From NCBI RefSeq assembly GCF_018614195.1, contig NZ_JAGGOT010000064.1:1-64000 (forward strand): a stretch of DNA of 64,000 nt, given 5' to 3'. The DNA comes from Streptomyces sp. ISL-43 (lineage in GTDB: Bacteria > Actinomycetota > Actinomycetes > Streptomycetales > Streptomycetaceae). Positions within the stretch are counted from its first letter, which is position 1. Each line of letters opens with the position of its first letter. A program made the translations under genes and the position numbers. Under the pieces are notes generated by a model, which did no database searches, was not told the origin of the DNA, and worked only from the letters and a program-made list of their open reading frames with translations. Shown here piece after piece: positions 62,675-64,000 of the stretch.

Positions 62675-63448
62675 ATGAGCGGAATTCTCGACGGCAAGCG
62701 CATCCTCATCACCGGGGTGCTGATGGAATCGTCCATCGCCTTCCACACCGCCCGGCTGGCCCAGGAGCAGGGCGCCGAGGTCATCCTCACCGCGTTTCCG
62801 CGGCCGACGCTGACCGAGCGCATCGCACGCAAGCTGCCCAAGCCCGTCAAGGTGATCGAGCTCGACGTCACCAACGACGAGCACCTGGCCCGCCTGGAGG
62901 GCCTCGTCCGCGCGGAGCTCGGCGGCCTCGACGGCGTCGTCCACTCCATCGGCTTCGCGCCGCAGGACGCCCTCGGCGGCAACTTCCTGAACACCCCGTT
63001 CGAGTCGGTCGCCACTGCCATGCACGTCTCGGCGTTCTCGCTGAAGTCGCTGGCCATGGCCTGCAAGCCGCTGTTCCCGGAGGGTGAGGGCGCCGCGATC
63101 GTCGGCCTCACCTTCGACGCGCAGTACGCCTGGCCGCAGTACGACTGGATGGGCCCGGCCAAGGCCGCCCTGGAGGCCACCAGCCGCTACCTCGCCCGTG
63201 ACCTGGGCAAGGAGAAGATCCGCTGCAACCTGGTCTCCGCCGGTCCCATCGGCTCGATGGCCGCGAAGTCCATCCCCGGCTTCTCCGAGCTGGCGGACGT
63301 CTGGAACCACCGCTCCCCGATGGAGTGGGACATGAGCGACCCGGAGCCGGCGGGCAAGGGCGTCGTGGCCCTGCTGTCGGACTGGTTCCCGAAGACCACC
63401 GGCGAGATCGTCCACGTGGACGGCGGCCTGCACGCGATGGGTGCCTGA
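62675..63448 (+). CDS. fabI: Enoyl-ACP reductase (InhA-type)
   Basis: The 257-residue NADH-dependent enoyl-ACP reductase has ITGVLMESSIAFH at the nucleotide site, SIGFAPQDALGG, and the catalytic Y156/K163 pair of the FabI/InhA group (YDWMGPAKAALE). ATG starts 5 bp after fabG. It completes each cycle of fatty acid elongation; this family is the target of isoniazid and triclosan in other bacteria. Confidence 0.95.
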   Translation: MSGILDGKRILITGVLMESSIAFHTARLAQEQGAEVILTAFPRPTLTERIARKLPKPVKVIELDVTNDEHLARLEGLVRAELGGLDGVVHSIGFAPQDALGGNFLNTPFESVATAMHVSAFSLKSLAMACKPLFPEGEGAAIVGLTFDAQYAWPQYDWMGPAKAALEATSRYLARDLGKEKIRCNLVSAGPIGSMAAKSIPGFSELADVWNHRSPMEWDMSDPEPAGKGVVALLSDWFPKTTGEIVHVDGGLHAMGA

Positions 63449-63468
63449 TCCGGGCCCGTTCCATCCGT

Positions 63469-63514
63469 ACGGCGGCGGCCGCGCTTCCCTCCAGGGAGGC
63501 GCGGCCGCCGCCGT
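63469..63514 (+). terminator. Terminator after fabI
   Basis: ACGGCGGCGGCCGCGC pairs perfectly with GCGCGGCCGCCGCCGT around an inner CCCT/AGGG hairpin, then TTCG. Confidence 0.8.
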
Positions 63515-63661
63515 TTCGCGTGGGGCGGCGTGGGCAGTGCGGGGCGGCTCGATCAGATTTGCGCCGTCTCAGCGGATGTTCCCGAGTCGAGAATCGGGAC
63601 ATTTCCCTGCAAACTGACCCCGTCGGGATCTTCCCGGTTCCTGCGGGGAGGAGGTACAGGA

Positions 63662-64000
63662 GTGATCGCGAGGCGGAGCCGAGCGGTATCGCTGCTGGTC
63701 ACCTCGGTGGTCCTGACCGGACTCCTGATCCCGGGTGCCGTCGCGCAGTCCGGGGACACCGGCCCCGCTCCCGGCCCGGAGGCCCCGGCCGTCGTCGACC
63801 TGGACCGGATCCCCGCCGAGCCGCCCGTGCCCGCGCCGCCCTTGGCCCGGGACCTCTTCGGCGCCGACTGCGACACCCGGATCGCAGGCTCGCAAGTGGT
63901 CGCGTACTGCCACAACAGCTATCCGCAGACCGACCTGGTCCGCCTGCACGTGGAGTGCGACCGCTGGTGGGACGTGGACGGGGACGGCGCCGCCGTGGCC
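63662..64000 (+). CDS. Secreted protein, truncated by window end
   Basis: A GTG start with GGAGG 7 bp upstream opens a frame that runs out of the window (113 codons visible). It begins with a basic N-terminus and hydrophobic core (MIARRSRAVSLLVTSVVLTG), a signal peptide cleaving near AVAQS, then a Pro-rich segment and a domain with three cysteines and a conserved-looking DRWWDVDGDG. The family is not recognised. The full protein is longer than shown. Confidence 0.8.
   Translation, partial: MIARRSRAVSLLVTSVVLTGLLIPGAVAQSGDTGPAPGPEAPAVVDLDRIPAEPPVPAPPLARDLFGADCDTRIAGSQVVAYCHNSYPQTDLVRLHVECDRWWDVDGDGAAVA

Overview
The window is chromosomal DNA from a high-GC actinobacterium, almost certainly a Streptomyces. 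The evidence is the very strong G/C third-position bias, frequent GTG and TTG starts, stop/start overlaps of the ATGA and GTGA type, a LAETG sortase substrate, a PHO box of the streptomycete type, and a gene set (gbn-type nucleoid protein, pit, late cob genes, moaA, tyrS, tldD/pmbA, fabG/fabI) that resembles the conserved core of Streptomyces chromosomes. I see no rRNA, tRNA, CRISPR array, insertion sequence or prophage.

Layout. 0.1-9.8 kb: an aldehyde dehydrogenase divergent from an IclR regulator with two palindromes between them, a membrane protein, a LuxR-type two-component pair, a penicillin-binding protein, a GNAT acetyltransferase, a DsbA/FrnE-type oxidoreductase and a class V aminotransferase. 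9.9-14.7 kb: a second class V aminotransferase, an amidohydrolase, a LAETG-anchored surface protein and a CapA-type protein. 14.9-24.3 kb: late cobalamin genes (a CobE-CobC fusion, cobB, cobO, a fused ChlI/ChlD-type chelatase subunit, cobQ, cobD). The five genes cobD to cobB read leftward from a cobalamin riboswitch; a ZIP metal transporter lies between cobB and cobC. 24.4-26.0 kb: a low-affinity phosphate transporter and a small membrane protein behind a PHO box.

26.3-33.98 kb: a hydrolase, a large unknown protein, a VOC protein, a zinc metallopeptidase, an ABC-F ATPase preceded by a possible seven-residue leader peptide, the small HTH protein gbn with several GATC sites upstream, and a crotonase lacking one catalytic glutamate. 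34.2-36.3 kb: a compact, translationally coupled Asp23/Gls24-AmaP envelope-stress operon. 36.3-40.0 kb: an SDR with an altered active site, SURF1, a Cys-rich small protein, a DEDDh-BRCT exonuclease and a gene broken by several frame changes.

40.1-45.1 kb: a TetR regulator divergent from an acetoacetate-decarboxylase-like / SDR / amidohydrolase / amidohydrolase operon, with a perfect palindrome between them; this looks like an uncharacterised catabolic pathway. 45.1-48.3 kb: a 1067-residue NACHT ATPase with leucine-rich C-terminus (bacterial NLR-like, candidate anti-phage protein) whose linker is coded by six in-frame 27-bp repeats. 48.4-57.4 kb: sterol-desaturase-like protein, lysoplasmalogenase, alcohol dehydrogenase, subtilisin-type protease, DUF485/acetate symporter pair, moaA and small conserved proteins. 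57.5-64 kb: tyrS, tldD/pmbA, fabG-fabI and the start of a secreted protein cut by the window end.

The most interesting items are the NACHT gene with its repeat linker, the TetR-controlled decarboxylase/amidohydrolase operon, the ABC-F leader ORF, the gbn upstream GATC cluster and the Asp23/AmaP operon.
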